Assembly: GCA_900660155.1 (NCBI GenBank)
Contig: CABFPE010000006.1
Location: 2,149,149-2,213,148 of the forward strand
DNA length: 64,000 nt
Direction of reading: 5' to 3'
Source: Hofstenia miamia
Lineage: Eukaryota; Xenacoelomorpha; Acoela; Hofsteniidae
The notes under the pieces were generated by a model that did no database searches, had not been told where the DNA came from, and saw only the letters and a program-made list of their open reading frames with translations. Every line of letters begins with the position of its first letter. The stretch's first letter is position 1. Shown piece after piece: positions 11,721 through 24,409 of the stretch. The position numbers and the translations under genes were made by a program.

Positions 11721-13889
11721 ACGACTCTGTTAAAGATTCAGGGAGAAGATTTATTAACTGAAACAGGCTGTTTAGAAAGTATGACTTTCAAGTTGCTTTG
11801 GAATTTGTACTAGAATAATTGGAACAACCTCGACCAATATTTTCAGTAAAGTATATGAAATAGAGCAATTATTACGTGAGTCCTTCATGACATTAAAACT
11901 CTTTCTTATGTTTATCTGCTCTCTAAAAAATCAAAGTGAGGTAGGCAAGATCCTGCATTAACACTTGAACTGATGTCCACCAATTAAATATCATATTTGA
12001 TTTCATTAGGTCTTTATCGATCGGATTTGCTCGTCTAAAAATCATGATATTAGCAATGTGAACCAGTCGTCAATTTTTTTCTACTTGGTATGATAGTTAT
12101 TATCCTTATCTTGAATATTGCAATGCAGCTTTCTGTTTTGTCTGTATTCTGGACACAGCCATGAAATGAGAGATTATGCGTTTTCTCGCGATGATGTGTG
12201 CACTTGGAAAAGTGGTCGACCAGGAAAACTTGATGTTCATTTCATCTGTTCACATCTGTGCTCATAAAGATTGCATTTCCTTTCAAAATGTAAAAGACCA
12301 CGTTGCTATACTTATTGATTCTAGAAGTAAGAGTTTAGTTATTGTTTAAGAACGGATCGCAGAGACAAATCCAATAGTAAGCACATTACTTAATACTGCA
12401 CTGACCATTGCTTCAAATGGGATTGCTTTTCAGGATCGTGATAGATTGTCAAGTAATTTGCTTGTCCTAGACTTAGAAGTGAGTAGATAACAATGATAAA
12501 GCGCCATTTTATATGAAGTATTTAATCAGCGAACACCAGAATGAGCTTATTTCACTTTCGGCAGGCCAATTTGTATTTACATGATGAAATTGAAGATTTT
12601 GTAAGTTTTGGTATTATGGCAGATAAAACTCCCAATATCTTCATGTAGATCATTTATGCTTAGTCATCTGTTATGTTTTAGATATTGTACCAAATGTTCT
12701 ATCATTGTTTTTCAAGTAGCCTCATGATCAAATATACATGTCTTGCATGTCATCTTTGCATATTTGGGTAAATATTATATGGGTTATTAATATTGAATCT
12801 TACATGTAGTAGGTTTTAGAAGAAACAGACTATCCTAGTTGCTACTCTTGTAGGGTCAGAAATTTTGTTGGTGCTTCCCCTCATATTTTTTCACGCTGGG
12901 CCTCTGACATTAGATCTACTAGACAAACATAATTACTTTATAATATATCTTCTATACAGATAATTATTCCTATTAGTAATATAACTTTCGATCTTGTTAG
13001 GTTCGTCTTACTCGATGGCATCTTAGCGTCCGCCTTGAAATATTTGAAATTAATTTGGAAAAATTTGACATCCAAATACCAACCGATATCAGTTGTTGTA
13101 AACGGTACTTAGTAATTAGCAATTATTGAAAGCTAATATGAGGATAGTATTATTTTTTTGTTAATCTATTTAGCATCAAATCCAGTAACATTGTAAAATA
13201 TTATGCTCGAGAAAATATTAATAAATGATAAAATATCGAATGTCATGTTAAGTACACAGATTTTTATTGCTTTGTCATTTTGTATAGAATGTTTGTTTAA
13301 ACTGACATTTTAATGTCGACTGTGACATTCTTATTCGCTCTGATGAAAACTTTGCACATAGATTATTCACTCTCTGGATTATTTTTTGTCATGTATTAAA
13401 AAAAATGTTTTTTTTTAGCAAAAATGCCCAATCGAACAGCCACTAAACTTACATTTTAATTTAGCAGTATTGTTCTTAAATATTTTTCAATAGCTTTAAT
13501 GTTTTAGTTATGAAACCCGGCTCTTCATTAGATTCTAATTCATCTAACAAATGCGATTTCGACAATGTAAGTTGCTTGTTTATCGATATTATTTAATTCT
13601 GATTTAGTCGACGCCATTTTTAAATGAAGGAGCTGCTGAAAACATTGTTCATTCGGATTTTAGAACCGGTAATTTTCAAAGATATTTATAAAGTGTATAT
13701 AATTAAGATCTTAACTACCTATCTGGGTGTTTATCTAGTATTTGCATAATTTGTTTAATATGTTGAGGGATTTCATGAGCTCCAATTTCAATGTCATTGA
13801 TTTATGAATTGCAGTGGTTTTGGAAATCTAATTACAATTGTACATTTAAAAGTTTTTCTACGCCTCGTTATTTAATTATTCGGAGTTTC
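11721..13889. other. gene-poor AT-rich stretch
   Basis: No coding exon, repeat family or RNA gene is supported here. Confidence 0.5.
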
Positions 13890-14420
13890 TCATGTCAAAC
13901 CAATTTTCAAGACCCTCCTATGGAATTTCTGTGGCTTTGAGTATAAAAATGTCCAACAAGGTGTTGACTTCATTTTCGTTAGTAAACTGACGACAACGAA
14001 CACAGGTATTGAGGGAGTTGGGCTAAAGACTTCCCATGTAAATTCGTGTAACAGGTAACCCAAATAACGCATCTCAGTTCGAAGTCAATAAAATTTGTAG
14101 ATGCTCACAGCATAGGGTAAAAGAATTTGTTTCTTGGTAACAATTCTCGATGAATAACTCCCTTCGAATTCCAGCGGATGCAAAGCTTACTTGGCATGGG
14201 TGAAAGTTAACCTCAGGTGCCGTGCTGAGATTGACCCAATACCATTTACAGAATGTATTTTTTCAGACGTTATAGTTATTTGCTGCAAGACCTTCGTTCT
14301 CGAATAAGACAAGAGGAACTGAACAGCTTTAATGTGTCTGATATGGGCATGTGCAATCAGTCGATGTATAGCCTATGTTTCCAATTTCGTCATTTTCGCA
14401 TAGCCCGGTGGTCGTATGAC
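13890..14420 (-). pseudogene. mariner transposase relic
   Basis: Read on the minus strand, the block contains 'LCIRWNSKGVIHRELLPRN' (about 14130-14190). This matches the mariner 'WWDxKGVIxxELLP' catalytic region, with the first Asp replaced by Asn. Next comes 'FTWEVFSPTPSIPVF' (13990-14045), which matches 'GWEVLPHPPYSPDL'. Then comes LYSKPQKFHRRVLKIG (13895-13945), which matches the 'SKPxxFYxxGIxxL' tail. The pieces lie in family order but in different frames, with stops between. The block is GC-richer than its flanks. No terminal repeats were found. It is an old dead copy. Confidence 0.6.
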
Positions 14421-14631
14421 TGATGTCGAGTTGGTATGGCCGGTAGGCGAAAAGTCGCTCATTTCGTGAACATTAATACCATCTCACCTTAAAATTTTAC
14501 AAAGGTCCACGAGCATTCCTTCCAACTTAATATTTCTGTGCAATCATATAGTATATTTTACAATGATTTCTTTGTTTTAACTTTTAAAATTTAATTTTTT
14601 TCGTTTATGCATTAAACATTTATGTATTCAC

Positions 14632-15065
14632 CAATTGTTGGTCGATTTAAATCACTCGATTTAAATCATTGATTTAAATCGGATTTAAATCATGATTTAA
14701 ATCAAAGCACATTATTAGTTCAATTATCGATTTAAATCAAGTACACTAATAGAGATACGAGTAGTGTATTCTAATTGTTTTGAAGTCATAGTCTTAATAT
14801 TGGAATGAATTGGCAAGCTCTGAATTTATTGTTCTGCATGTTTTTTATCTTCAGTTTATTTAAAATTGATTAAATTATTGTATTTCAAAAATAGTAGTAT
14901 CAAAAGGATTTCTAATATTTACTACCTTGGAAGATTGTATGGGCAAAATTAAAATTTAGATAAAAAATCCGATTTAAATCAAAAAAATCCGATTTTTTGA
15001 TTTTTTAAATTTAAATCGGATTTTTTTGATTTTTTAAATTTAAATCGGGTTTTTTCCCAACACTG
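14632..15065. mobile_element. hAT-type MITE with GATTTAAATC palindromes
   Basis: The right end, read inward on the minus strand, starts CAGTGTTGGGAAAAAACC, a classic hAT terminus. The left end is a decayed version, CAATTGTTGGTCGATTTAAA. Flanking 8-base duplications GTATTCAC (14624-14631) and GTATTAAC (15066-15073) match at 7 of 8 positions. Inside each end the 10-base palindrome GATTTAAATC recurs, about five copies at 14643-14731 and several at 14970-15048. The element has no open frame and is nonautonomous. Confidence 0.75.
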
Positions 15066-15073
15066 GTATTAAC

Positions 15074-16934
15074 CCTATTCCTATAGGGGGATTTCACCCC
15101 AACCTCCAAACTTTGGGCAGTTTCTAATATTAGATGATATGTAATTGTAAGACCTTCGCATGTCTGACTAAACTATATATTGTCTCATTTTGCCAAAAAG
15201 AAATTTTATTTATTATTTTGGACTGATGATGTCATTTTCAAGTAACTCAATTTGTGACAATTAAGAATAAAATTAAGTGCCTGTATATGTTATACTGTTG
15301 GAAAGGTAGTCCACCTGGGTTGAGGTAACGCGAACCTTAAACCGACTTCCTGTGATTTCTTTACATTTTGGTCACATAATCGAATTCTGATTTCATTTTT
15401 CATATTGACTAAATTTTGAAATGTTAAAAAATATTTCAAGGACCCACGGATCGTATAGCTTTAGAATGAGCTACAAACCATGCAATCAACACTAACAAAA
15501 TATTTTTGCAAATGAATTCAGAACAGAACAAAGTTGCTTTACTGTGCAAAACGAGACATTTTTTTGCGGTTTTGAATTGTTCAACTGATTTTAACTAATT
15601 AGGGTCAATGAATATTAATGATTGCTTATTGGTTTCCTTTTTTGCGCTGCAGTTGAAGACAATCTAACATGAATATTATCAGTATTGGTTTGTAGCGCGC
15701 AGCAGTTTGTCATACATCTGTACGTACACTATGCAAGTATATAGACGTGTGGCATGCTAGTCATTCACCCGACCAATGAAACAATTGTTAATCCCAATCC
15801 TCAAAAAATTTTTGGACGCAATATTTTTAGTTAAATTAATTGATACAACAGTGACATCCTTCTTTGGTATTCATGCAACGTCATATTAATTAAAAATCCA
15901 ATCTTGTAACACTATGCCTGTTTTCCACAAAAAATCTATGGCATTATTATTGACTTTAAATAATTTGAGGTCTTTCTTTTTTATTTTGTAGAATTTGAGC
16001 ATTTTCCAAATAACACCCATAAATCGTTTATCCGAAGCTATAATGTAAAACCACCTGACACGCAATGTAATGCTAAAAATATCTTAGATACAAATCATTA
16101 CTCACTACACAAGGTGTCTTCTGACTTACTAATTTGCTCAAAAATTGTTGGTTTTGAAGAATAATTTTTAAAGTTATATTTATTAACAATTCTTGTTTAG
16201 ATTTTGGTGATTTGTTTGATGATGATGATCTCACATGAAATCGTTTGATATCTTTTATCGTTTCTGAATTTCAACTTATAAATAAATGTTCGGATATTTG
16301 ACTAGTTTGTAGTGTGATAGTATTGAAGCTGGAAGTAACTAGATGAAAAGATTTTGAATTGTTTCTCTTTTTAAGATTTAGTAGATAGAGACAAATAATT
16401 TTTATCACTTAGTTGATAGTCTGTAAATTTCCTGTATTTAATTATGAAATTAATATTCCATATTGTCTTTTATAAATCAAAATGCCTTTTTAGATCAAGA
16501 CGTTTTCTCCCCATTACTTATTTAGTTTGTTTTGATTATAATTGCCCTCTGATATATTTTGAATCGCTTCTGACGATAGTGTACATGCTAGTGTTACTGA
16601 AATCAAATAGTATTGTATTTAAAGTTTTACTTTTCTTTTACTTTCAACCAATGTCTTTAAACAATACTTTGATCATTATCAACTATCAGATTTAAGAAGC
16701 AATTTTAGAAGTCAAACATTTGAAACTGTGAAATTCTGGGGCATGAATTTTAATTATTTATTTGGTTCTTATTGACACTTTTATTATGTTGTAATATACT
16801 AGTAATATTTCTTTGATCGGGTTTTCTTGCAGGTCATTGTTAACTGTCAGGTTCTAGACTATTGTTTGACAGGCCGAATCGAGCCCCGGGTAAGAAATCC
16901 TTTGTCTTTAGCTGTATTATTTGAAAAGCTTTTA
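15074..16934. other. gene-poor stretch with possible regulatory block
   Basis: No exon is supported. The block at about 15580-15790 has unbroken mixed composition with homeodomain-type cores (TAATTAGG, ATTAATGATTG), a GCGCGC core and a CCAAT motif. It could be a conserved noncoding element, but only comparison with another species could show that. Confidence 0.3.
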
Positions 16935-17745
16935 AAATTAATAATAATAATTTATTTTAAACCTTTCTAAATTAAAAAAAGCATAAAAATACTTATTAAG
17001 GTTTAAAGTAAATTGTTTTTCTATAATTTCACTTAGTTGCAAATTGATATTACTTAGTTACAGACTATTCTTTAATTATCCAAATAAGTTGGTTTCTTTG
17101 GTGATAATCCTAATTTATTTTTTTTCTTAAATTCTTAAAAATTTGATTCTTCTTTAATTTCAGGTGATAATTTGTTCCATAGATCTATACAGTAATTGAT
17201 AAAACAGTTCATCACGATTCTTTTTGTAAATTTAAATTTTCTATAGCATTTGGTTCTAATGTGTAGTTTTAATGAAGGTTCATTTTTTGATCTAATTTTA
17301 AAAGATATTTTTAATGATTTTAGTTTATGTAAATAATCTAATGAAAAAAATGTAAATTCTGATATTTTCTTGATTGCTATTTTCACAGATGAGAACTACG
17401 CTTCAATTCAACATTCTTTCAAACTATTCTTTGATCTTTTAGACAAGTTTGTTAAGAAACATGACGAATACAAATATTGAGGAAGAATATACGATTTATG
17501 TTTCATCATTTTTCATTTAATTGCTGATAAAGCTTTGTAATTTACTTTGATCCTTTGAGCCATTATTTTATTAATATGTTCTCTAAATATTAATTTATTA
17601 TTAAAAATATTACCCAGATATACAATTTTATTTTCTTCAATGATTTTATTGTATATTTGAAAGCTTAGTTTCTCATCATTTGATTTTTTTAATAGCATGA
17701 AGTTTGTTTTTTCGGTATTATTAGATTTAAATTGATGTTATGCAA
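16935..17745 (-). mobile_element. LINE 3' relic
   Basis: On the minus strand, EKTNFMLLKKS (about 17690-17735) leads into 'IVYLGNIFNNKLIFREHINK' (about 17560-17620). This is the YLGIxxDxxLxFxxHI block that follows the palm in LINE reverse transcriptases. The 17135-17386 frame ends with LWNKLSPEIKEESNF, the common LWNxLPxxI segment near the LINE C-terminus. A short AAT-type run at about 16942-16955 may be the tail. Reading is broken between the two frames, and no endonuclease is present. Confidence 0.6.
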
Positions 17746-19835
17746 TTTCAGCTTTGTGTCACCATGTGTAACTTTCTAGAATGAGAATTTCAAAAAATGT
17801 GAATATAGTCATTTTTGAGAAATCAATTTTTTTGAACATGTGAAATATGAAATATATGTAGACTTATATTCTAATTGAAATAGAAATTTAAAGTTATTAA
17901 ATGTTACCTAGACACATTAAATTAATAATTCATCAGTTAAGAGTGTAAAATGTGACCCCATAGTCTTTCTAGTAATTTTAATAATACAGCAGTGACTAAA
18001 GAAATTACAAAGTTAGTGTATTTAAAGCTACAAAATTACAATGTTTGAAATTGTTGACAAGATAACTACTACCAATTTGACATTAAAAATATCAATGTAA
18101 ATATTTATAAACCTTTGTTATTATTTTAACCGTTAGTTTATGTAAGAAAATTATTGAAATTTTACGCTTAGGTTGGCAGTTACCCAGTTACAAACATTTA
18201 ATTGCTTGATTCAAAATGCAATTTTTGCAAACTTATTTATTGGAAAGTCAATGAACCTCGAGTTGCTAAATGTGATTATTCTATTACATTAAGAAAAAAC
18301 ATTTGCCTAGGTTGACAATGTCCCCCAAGCATAAAATAAGCGTTTAAAATTTAATACATCTATTTAGCGGGAATTTTTTGCAAGCTGGTGATGGCTAAGT
18401 TGGGCGAAATATATCTTTACTCTTCCTAATGTAGTGTTTTTTGTTGTAAATATCCCATTGCCATATTGAGTCAACAGCAGCAAACATAATAGATGAATTA
18501 ATGATTCAGACAAATAGAGAGCTCAACTTAAGGTGATATGTACAGAAATTGGCTACACAATTAGGTTAGAAAATATAATCATTTTGCATAATACTATATT
18601 ATGTTAAGGTCATCAAAGTTGACCTTTTAAGTTGTTATTGTCAAAATGCGTTTTATGTACAATAGCACACACTGTGAAATACTGCTTCCCAAGTATATTT
18701 TTAATTGTTTGCGCTGATTTCTAAAAGTCTGACGCAACATATAGTGAAAACCGAGAAGAAATCCGCACAATTTGTAGAGTGAAGATATACGCCCTGCTGT
18801 GACTAAAACAATGAAAACCAAAAATGGCTGTTTATTACCTAATTTCAATTCAAGGTGTTATTATTTGCAGAACAATGTACAGAATGTTTGATTTTGCAAG
18901 CTCTTGTTTTATAGACTTCTAGACGATGTAAACTTCTTTACTATTGATGATGTTGATGTATTAATTTATGTTTGATATTATAATGAATAAGTCTCAATAT
19001 CTGTATTTAAAATTTTGAATCATATTAATCAATTCTTTTGGAATGAAAATATATGCTGATACTTCCAAATATTTTATTGTTGAATCAAGTGAATTTTCCA
19101 ATTGTCAAGCTGCAATAATGCTTCAATTTTTTAAATGGTTTGTACTGTTATTTCTGCTTTTCACAAATTTGACTTATCTATTTTTAGTTGTTTATCAACT
19201 AAACCTTTGCCTATAATTGTGAAATTTCTGTGTAATTTCCATGTTATCTAGGCTTTGCTAAGGTTTAGCATGTACTCATTTAATATCTATCATAATTTCG
19301 GCTATAATTGTTTTCTTAAAAATTGTTTTATTGATGTGCTAATTTTTATATGTAAAAAGCATTACAGATTTATTACAAATGCTACTATTCAAACACAAGA
19401 TGGCATATAACTGCATTCATTTTAGGTTTTTATATAAAGTCTAGTTTTACATGATTATTGTAGAATGATTTTTAACTAAAAATTATCAAAAAATAGAAAC
19501 TCAGAGAAAAAAACTTTACTACAAAATTTGAATCCAACTACAGAAGGCCTTTATTTATTGTTGGTCCAGTAAAATTTTAATTTGTAAACTTTATTGCCTT
19601 ATTAGTTTCCTTTTTGAAATATATTGTTTCATAGTTTGAAGATTATGTGCAATTAACGAAAACACATATTATAAAAAGGTAGAAATCATTAAAACATTTT
19701 TTAAAGAAAAAATTGTATTGAAAGTTCGAAGTCAGGTAAATTGAACAATTATTTTAGCTTGAAGAAATATATATGTGTGATTTATGTAACTCATAATTAG
19801 AGCATGAAAAATTTGATAGGAGTAATCAATTGTTA
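17746..19835. other. gene-poor AT-rich stretch
   Basis: No exon, repeat or RNA gene is supported. The minus frame at 18627-18848 lacks family motifs. Confidence 0.5.
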
Positions 19836-20815
19836 CTCTAAGGTACCGAATAATCGGGGGTTCTGGAATAATCGGGGGGTTGGAAAATTCTCTGAAAATT
19901 AATAATAGGGGGGGTTGGAATAATTGGGGGGGGGTAAAAATGACAAATATATTTTTTTTCAGTTCCAATCTAATAAACAAAAGACTTTTAGTATAATAAC
20001 ACAAGAAACAAATATGAAATACATATAAGTGAGTCTATAACAAAAATAAATACAAGTTTCATGCATCGGTGTTTGCATCCTTTTCGTTTCTAATACGTTT
20101 CTTTAGTGAACTACGTGCAGCTTTGTAAGCGTTTTCGAGTTGGTTGCGAGCTGTAGTGAACTGTACTGAAGTCTCGTATTCATCAAATAATTTTTTAATT
20201 TCATCGAGGAATTTGGCATCTTTGTTAATTTGATCTGACTCAGCGATACCAACAAGAGAGACAGATTTTCCTATGCTTGCGTTACATTCTTGAGGATCTT
20301 TTTCAGTTACTAATTCGATGGAGATTTCTCCAGTGAGAGCTTCAAGAAGTTGATCAGCGTCAATTTCTTCTTCCTCCTCGACTTCATCTAGTACTAGCAC
20401 TTCTTCTTCTGTGATTTCTTCTCCATCAAATAATTCAGCACCTTCGGTATTTTTACCTCTCTTTATACCTCTTGGTGGAATTATTGAACCAATAACTTCT
20501 TTAATGGTTTTCAGTGGTGGTTTCGATGTCATTTCCTTTCTAAATTCCCTCATACTATCTCCAACAAGACCAAAAATTTTATCACTGACTAAATAGTCTT
20601 CTGATCCATCAAGTGAATTAGTAACCCAATTTGATTTGAAAGCTGCGTTGGCATCTAGCGTGGTTGCTTTCTCAGACTCAACAAGCAAGCTCATCATTTC
20701 ACTTCTATTAGGGGACGGAACCTTCTTTGGATCTTTGGTAAGTTTTTCAAGCATCAATGCAGACTCTTTTTTTCTGTATTCACTCTTCAACTGCTTGTGC
20801 AAATGCGTATCATTG
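19836..20815 (-). mobile_element. pogo/DDE_1-like transposon, 3' half
   Basis: The element begins after a TA at 19834-19835 with CTCTAAGGTACCGAATAATC. A matching inverted end lies at 23866-23893 and reads CTCTAGTGTACCGAATAATC on the minus strand, followed by TA at 23894-23895. TA target sites and a DDE_1-like protein point to the Tc1/mariner/pogo superfamily. Inside the left end a motif like GGAATAATCGGGGGG is repeated four times in direct orientation (19848-19935), possibly transposase-binding sites. The transposase reads toward this end on the minus strand. The element is cut by the join at 20816, and its other half is missing from the assembly apart from the far terminus. Confidence 0.65.
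20059..20815 (-). CDS. transposase C-terminal part (DDE_1-like), partial
   Basis: The frame is open from the contig edge to TGA at 20059, about 250 codons, with no internal stop. The upstream part (HKQLKSEYRKKESALMLEK, then a spacer) and 'WVTNSLDGSEDYLVSDK' resemble the tail of pogo/Jerky-like DDE_1 transposases, where a 'xALDGSEDDLxS' motif follows the catalytic domain. After that come a basic stretch, a strongly acidic segment and a basic end with 'LKKRIRNEK', which may form a coiled coil. The catalytic residues would lie upstream, beyond the N at 20816. Intact reading suggests a recent insertion. A domesticated host gene is possible but less likely given the flanking inverted end. Confidence 0.5.
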
Positions 20816-20816
20816 N

Positions 20817-21925
20817 ATTTATAACTTCGATTAAAATAATGATAACGTATTTTATTTTGTAATTGAAACTGCTAGAGAAACTTAGCCAACATATTTCTTT
20901 GTAGGCTCGACAGATCATTCAGCCTGGTTTTGTAGTTTATATGATGTCATTTTGCAAACGTCACCCTAAAATTATTCTATGAGTATATCGAAAATATGAA
21001 GTCATTGGTACAATAGCCTCTTCTTTTTCTAGTTTGTCCAAGCTGCTCCAAAATTAAAACACTATGTGCACCATTGAAACAAAACAATTTTTCCTGCATA
21101 ATCTATGTTTTGTAGCCTCATTATATTCATTTTATAGATCTTTTTACTTTTTTACTTTTAATAAAACTGTCAATAAAGTATGTTCTGTGAAGACGTTGAA
21201 ATGGTAGCTATCAAAAGTAGTTGTAAAAATGATATACTGCAATAAACAGCAGAAGTTTTAAAGAAGAGTACTTAGATTCATTGCAAAGATAAAACATTAC
21301 TAACAAAGTGTCGCTGAATTTGAAACTAATTGATGACTTTGAATAACAATTCCAAATAATTAATTTGAACAAGGCTTTAACAATAAACTCATTGATACAG
21401 CCAATGACAAGCGTTTTAATTAACCTTTAGATGAATATGAGATTGGTTTGAATTTAGTACTAATATCGTTTATAAATGTTTAGAAGCAATTACCATACAT
21501 GTAATATGATTTTAAAGAGAATGCACGTGTGTTGAAATTGTCTGCTAGCACACTCTAATTGGGGAGTTGCTAGCTGTGATTTAATGAGAACAATAACCTA
21601 GTGGAGTATTAACTCTATTAATGGAATAAAATTATATTTCCTCTAATGATGGATAAAACAATTAAAAATGAGGCTTAATCGCTCTGATTCGAACACATAT
21701 GTTGCTAGAATGATGCGGAATTTGATACTCAGGTGATTTTGCCGAATCAATGTGATGCTAGCATTAAAGGATTAAATAAATCACGTATGCAAAGATATCT
21801 GGCAACACCTGAGCTGCATTGACCCCAAGAGACTAATTTGACACCCCACTACCCAGAGACACTCCGCACCCTAATTCATGTCAAGAATTTTACTATAAAT
21901 GGGCCTATAAACGGCCGCTTGACAC
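20817..21925. repeat. 1109-base direct duplicate, copy 1
   Basis: This block appears identical, base for base and in length, to 24410-25518. Each copy touches an N join (20816 and 25519). Identity over 1.1 kb next to Ns points to unmerged contig overlap rather than a biological duplication. Confidence 0.9.
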
Positions 21926-22090
21926 ACAAAGTTCCTCGTTGATAAACCACTTGGGTAAAATGCCATCAATTAGAGCGGCGCGTGGCAGTAGATAGATACA
22001 TCAGGTGGTAGTCTCATAAACACGCTGCCACCCCGTGTTAACACTATCATACTCGACAGATGGTATGTGGAATGCTTCATCGCTTATTTC
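21330..22090. promoter_or_regulatory. candidate enhancer or conserved noncoding element
   Basis: This noncoding block is unusually free of low-complexity sequence and GC-richer toward its right end. It contains many factor-like cores: several TAATTA/TTAATTAA homeodomain cores, ATGCAAAG, E-boxes CACCTG and CAGGTG, and ATAAAC. No strand carries a convincing open frame. It lies about 38 kb downstream of the Irx gene, and such genes commonly have distant enhancers, so a regulatory role is a reasonable guess. Part of it is repeated at 24923-25518 through the assembly overlap. Confidence 0.3.
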
Positions 22091-23737
22091 TAATCGTTTT
22101 CTTGGTAATTAGAACGCCGTAAAACTGCATCGTAAATCTTTTTAAACAACCTATAACTATTCACCGTTTAATGCTCCCACATTTCATTAATATCTTATTA
22201 ACGCATCAACATAGTTTATGCCAATCAAATATTTGCTGCCAATTTTAGAAAGATGAATGCCTATTCTAATTTCATTAGGCTTTATTTAACATTTATTTTA
22301 GTACCTCTCAATTATTACACAAATATATAATGTATATTTCACACTTCTTTTATGGATTAGCACAAAACTACAAAAATCGGTTCGTAAGTCTGTCTGTCCA
22401 GATATCATAACCCGTTATGCCAGTGTCAAATTTGGAAGATGACAGTGAGATGAAATAATCCAACAAAAACGCATTTGTAATGGAATTATTTTTGCTCTTA
22501 ATGGCTTTCTTGGTGATAGTGGCCAAAACATTCAATAAGCAAAGGTAGCAGAAATAGGCAAAATTTGTAAACTGTGAACAAATTTTAGCAATGACTCTGG
22601 TTTAATAACCCGGGTTCGTAAACTCTATCAAAAATAACACCAGGTAAATTTTATGAAGTACAGATCAAATTCGTCGACTTTCCCGTGAAAACAAAACTAT
22701 TAAATGCAATTGTTCAAAAAATATGAATCTTAGGTTTTTCGATTACTCATGTTTATATGAATGAACGTCTTGATTACAAATACTAGTCTTTCTGTGTTAC
22801 AATGCTCAGCGATTACTACTAAATCTGTAGACTATCGATGTATTTTCAAATACTGTTATGTTTCCATGTATCTTATGCATTGAACATCACCACAAACTCG
22901 AAATTGTGTCTGGAAATATAGTGGTTTTTTCTGCAATTTTATCCAATTCTATTTGTTGGTAAATTTAATTTTAAATTATTGCTTGTAATTTTATAAATAT
23001 TTGAGTATTTTTTCAATAACTCTCTAATCTAAAAAATATGCAACCATCTAAAGTTTGTTCCACTTACTGAGACAATTATTTCTCTTGAATATTCCTCTTA
23101 AATTTCTTTTTACAGTAAAAAATAGCGTTTTATACACCATTAAGCGATCACAATAACTAACTAATAAACATCCAAGAGCAAAGTATATGAGTGCGTATAT
23201 GTAGTATATACATATACTTAACCTAAAAATATAACTTTAAATCGTTAATAGATATGAAGGAACATTCGACTTCTCTATTTTTTTCAAATTTGTAAGTTTA
23301 CTTTAGTAAGTTTTTAGTTTTCGTAAACATTTTAATTAAATAGTGTTAGTAAACATGAAAATTTAGTGTATATACATGACGTTCACTTTATAATAATCGG
23401 AATACAAAACTGTTCTTTAATAAACAATTTACGGCGATTTTTTGGTAACTACTACAAAACACAAAACCATATTATTGTATAAATAATTTTTTGGTATGCG
23501 TTCTTATTTCGACATTCATGGATTTTATAGTGAACTCTCTTCTTTTACACTTATGATCCATTCCACCCATGGACAAACTAACTATTTGGTTTTGCAACAA
23601 TTTTATAAGAGTGGCATTGTTCTGATTTATTAAGCCCATCTCAAATACATTTCATAATTAAAAATTTGTTAGGTTAGCTAAATCATGTAAACTATATAGA
23701 GATAAAACGTGTTTTGCAATGTTGTTTTATGTGTCCA
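22091..23737. other. gene-poor AT-rich stretch
   Basis: No exon or repeat is supported. Confidence 0.5.
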
Positions 23738-23864
23738 ATGGTATTTTTCTATTTTTTGCTCTAATATCACACTTTTCTACTATTAATTTCATTAAGAAAT
23801 TCAATAGCAATCCATTTCTTAAGTTTTACATTGGAGTGTTTTGTGTGAATTAGTACAAAATGAA
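23738..23864. repeat. 127-base direct duplicate of 25846-25972
   Basis: The block ends at the N at 23865, and its twin starts just after the N at 25845. This is the signature of two contigs that overlap but were not merged. Confidence 0.9.
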
Positions 23865-23865
23865 N

Positions 23866-23893
23866 GGGGGGACGATTATTCGGTACACTAGAG
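23866..23893. mobile_element. far terminal repeat of the pogo-like transposon
   Basis: This is the inverted counterpart of the terminus at 19836, matching at about 20 of the outer 22 bases, with TA at 23894-23895. It starts a contig, so the body of the transposon is missing on its left side. Confidence 0.7.
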
Positions 23894-23895
23894 TA

Positions 23896-24409
23896 TGCAA
23901 TATATTTTCGATAGATTCTTCATTTATAGGTTTTTAGCCTATAGAGAACACGCTAAAATACTTAGAAAGTTAATAATTCTTGAGAGAATTAATATTTTAA
24001 TTTATCATAAAATCCACTGAATTTCACATAGCTTTAATAGAGCATTAAATTTGTAATATTTTTCAACATTTCATATAAATTTAGCAAGATTTTTATTCAT
24101 ACTAGAATTGTGACAAAGTACAAAGTTATTATAAGTCAAACCAATGACGTACATATCAGGTTGAGTGTAACCATCCATAAAACAGTCAATTTTTTTCACA
24201 GGAATCAGTGAAATATACGTAAGTTTTTTATTAGTTTTTGAATTTGTTATATTTGATCACTTTTTAGATTACATCAGAGCTGCAATGGATGCCTATAAAA
24301 AATTTCGTGTTCAGAGTTAGGAATTTGATTTATATATATAATTATAAAATTTAAACTAATGTCTCACGATGCGAATTTTTGAGTAAACAATTATATTCAA
24401 AATTTTATC
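23896..24409. other. unique flank of the pogo-like insertion
   Basis: AT-rich sequence with no supported gene lies between the transposon end and the duplicated block. Confidence 0.5.

Noticed and set aside
20411-20824. Plus-strand frames across the pogo-like transposase
   Set aside because: Antisense shadows of the intact minus-strand frame.
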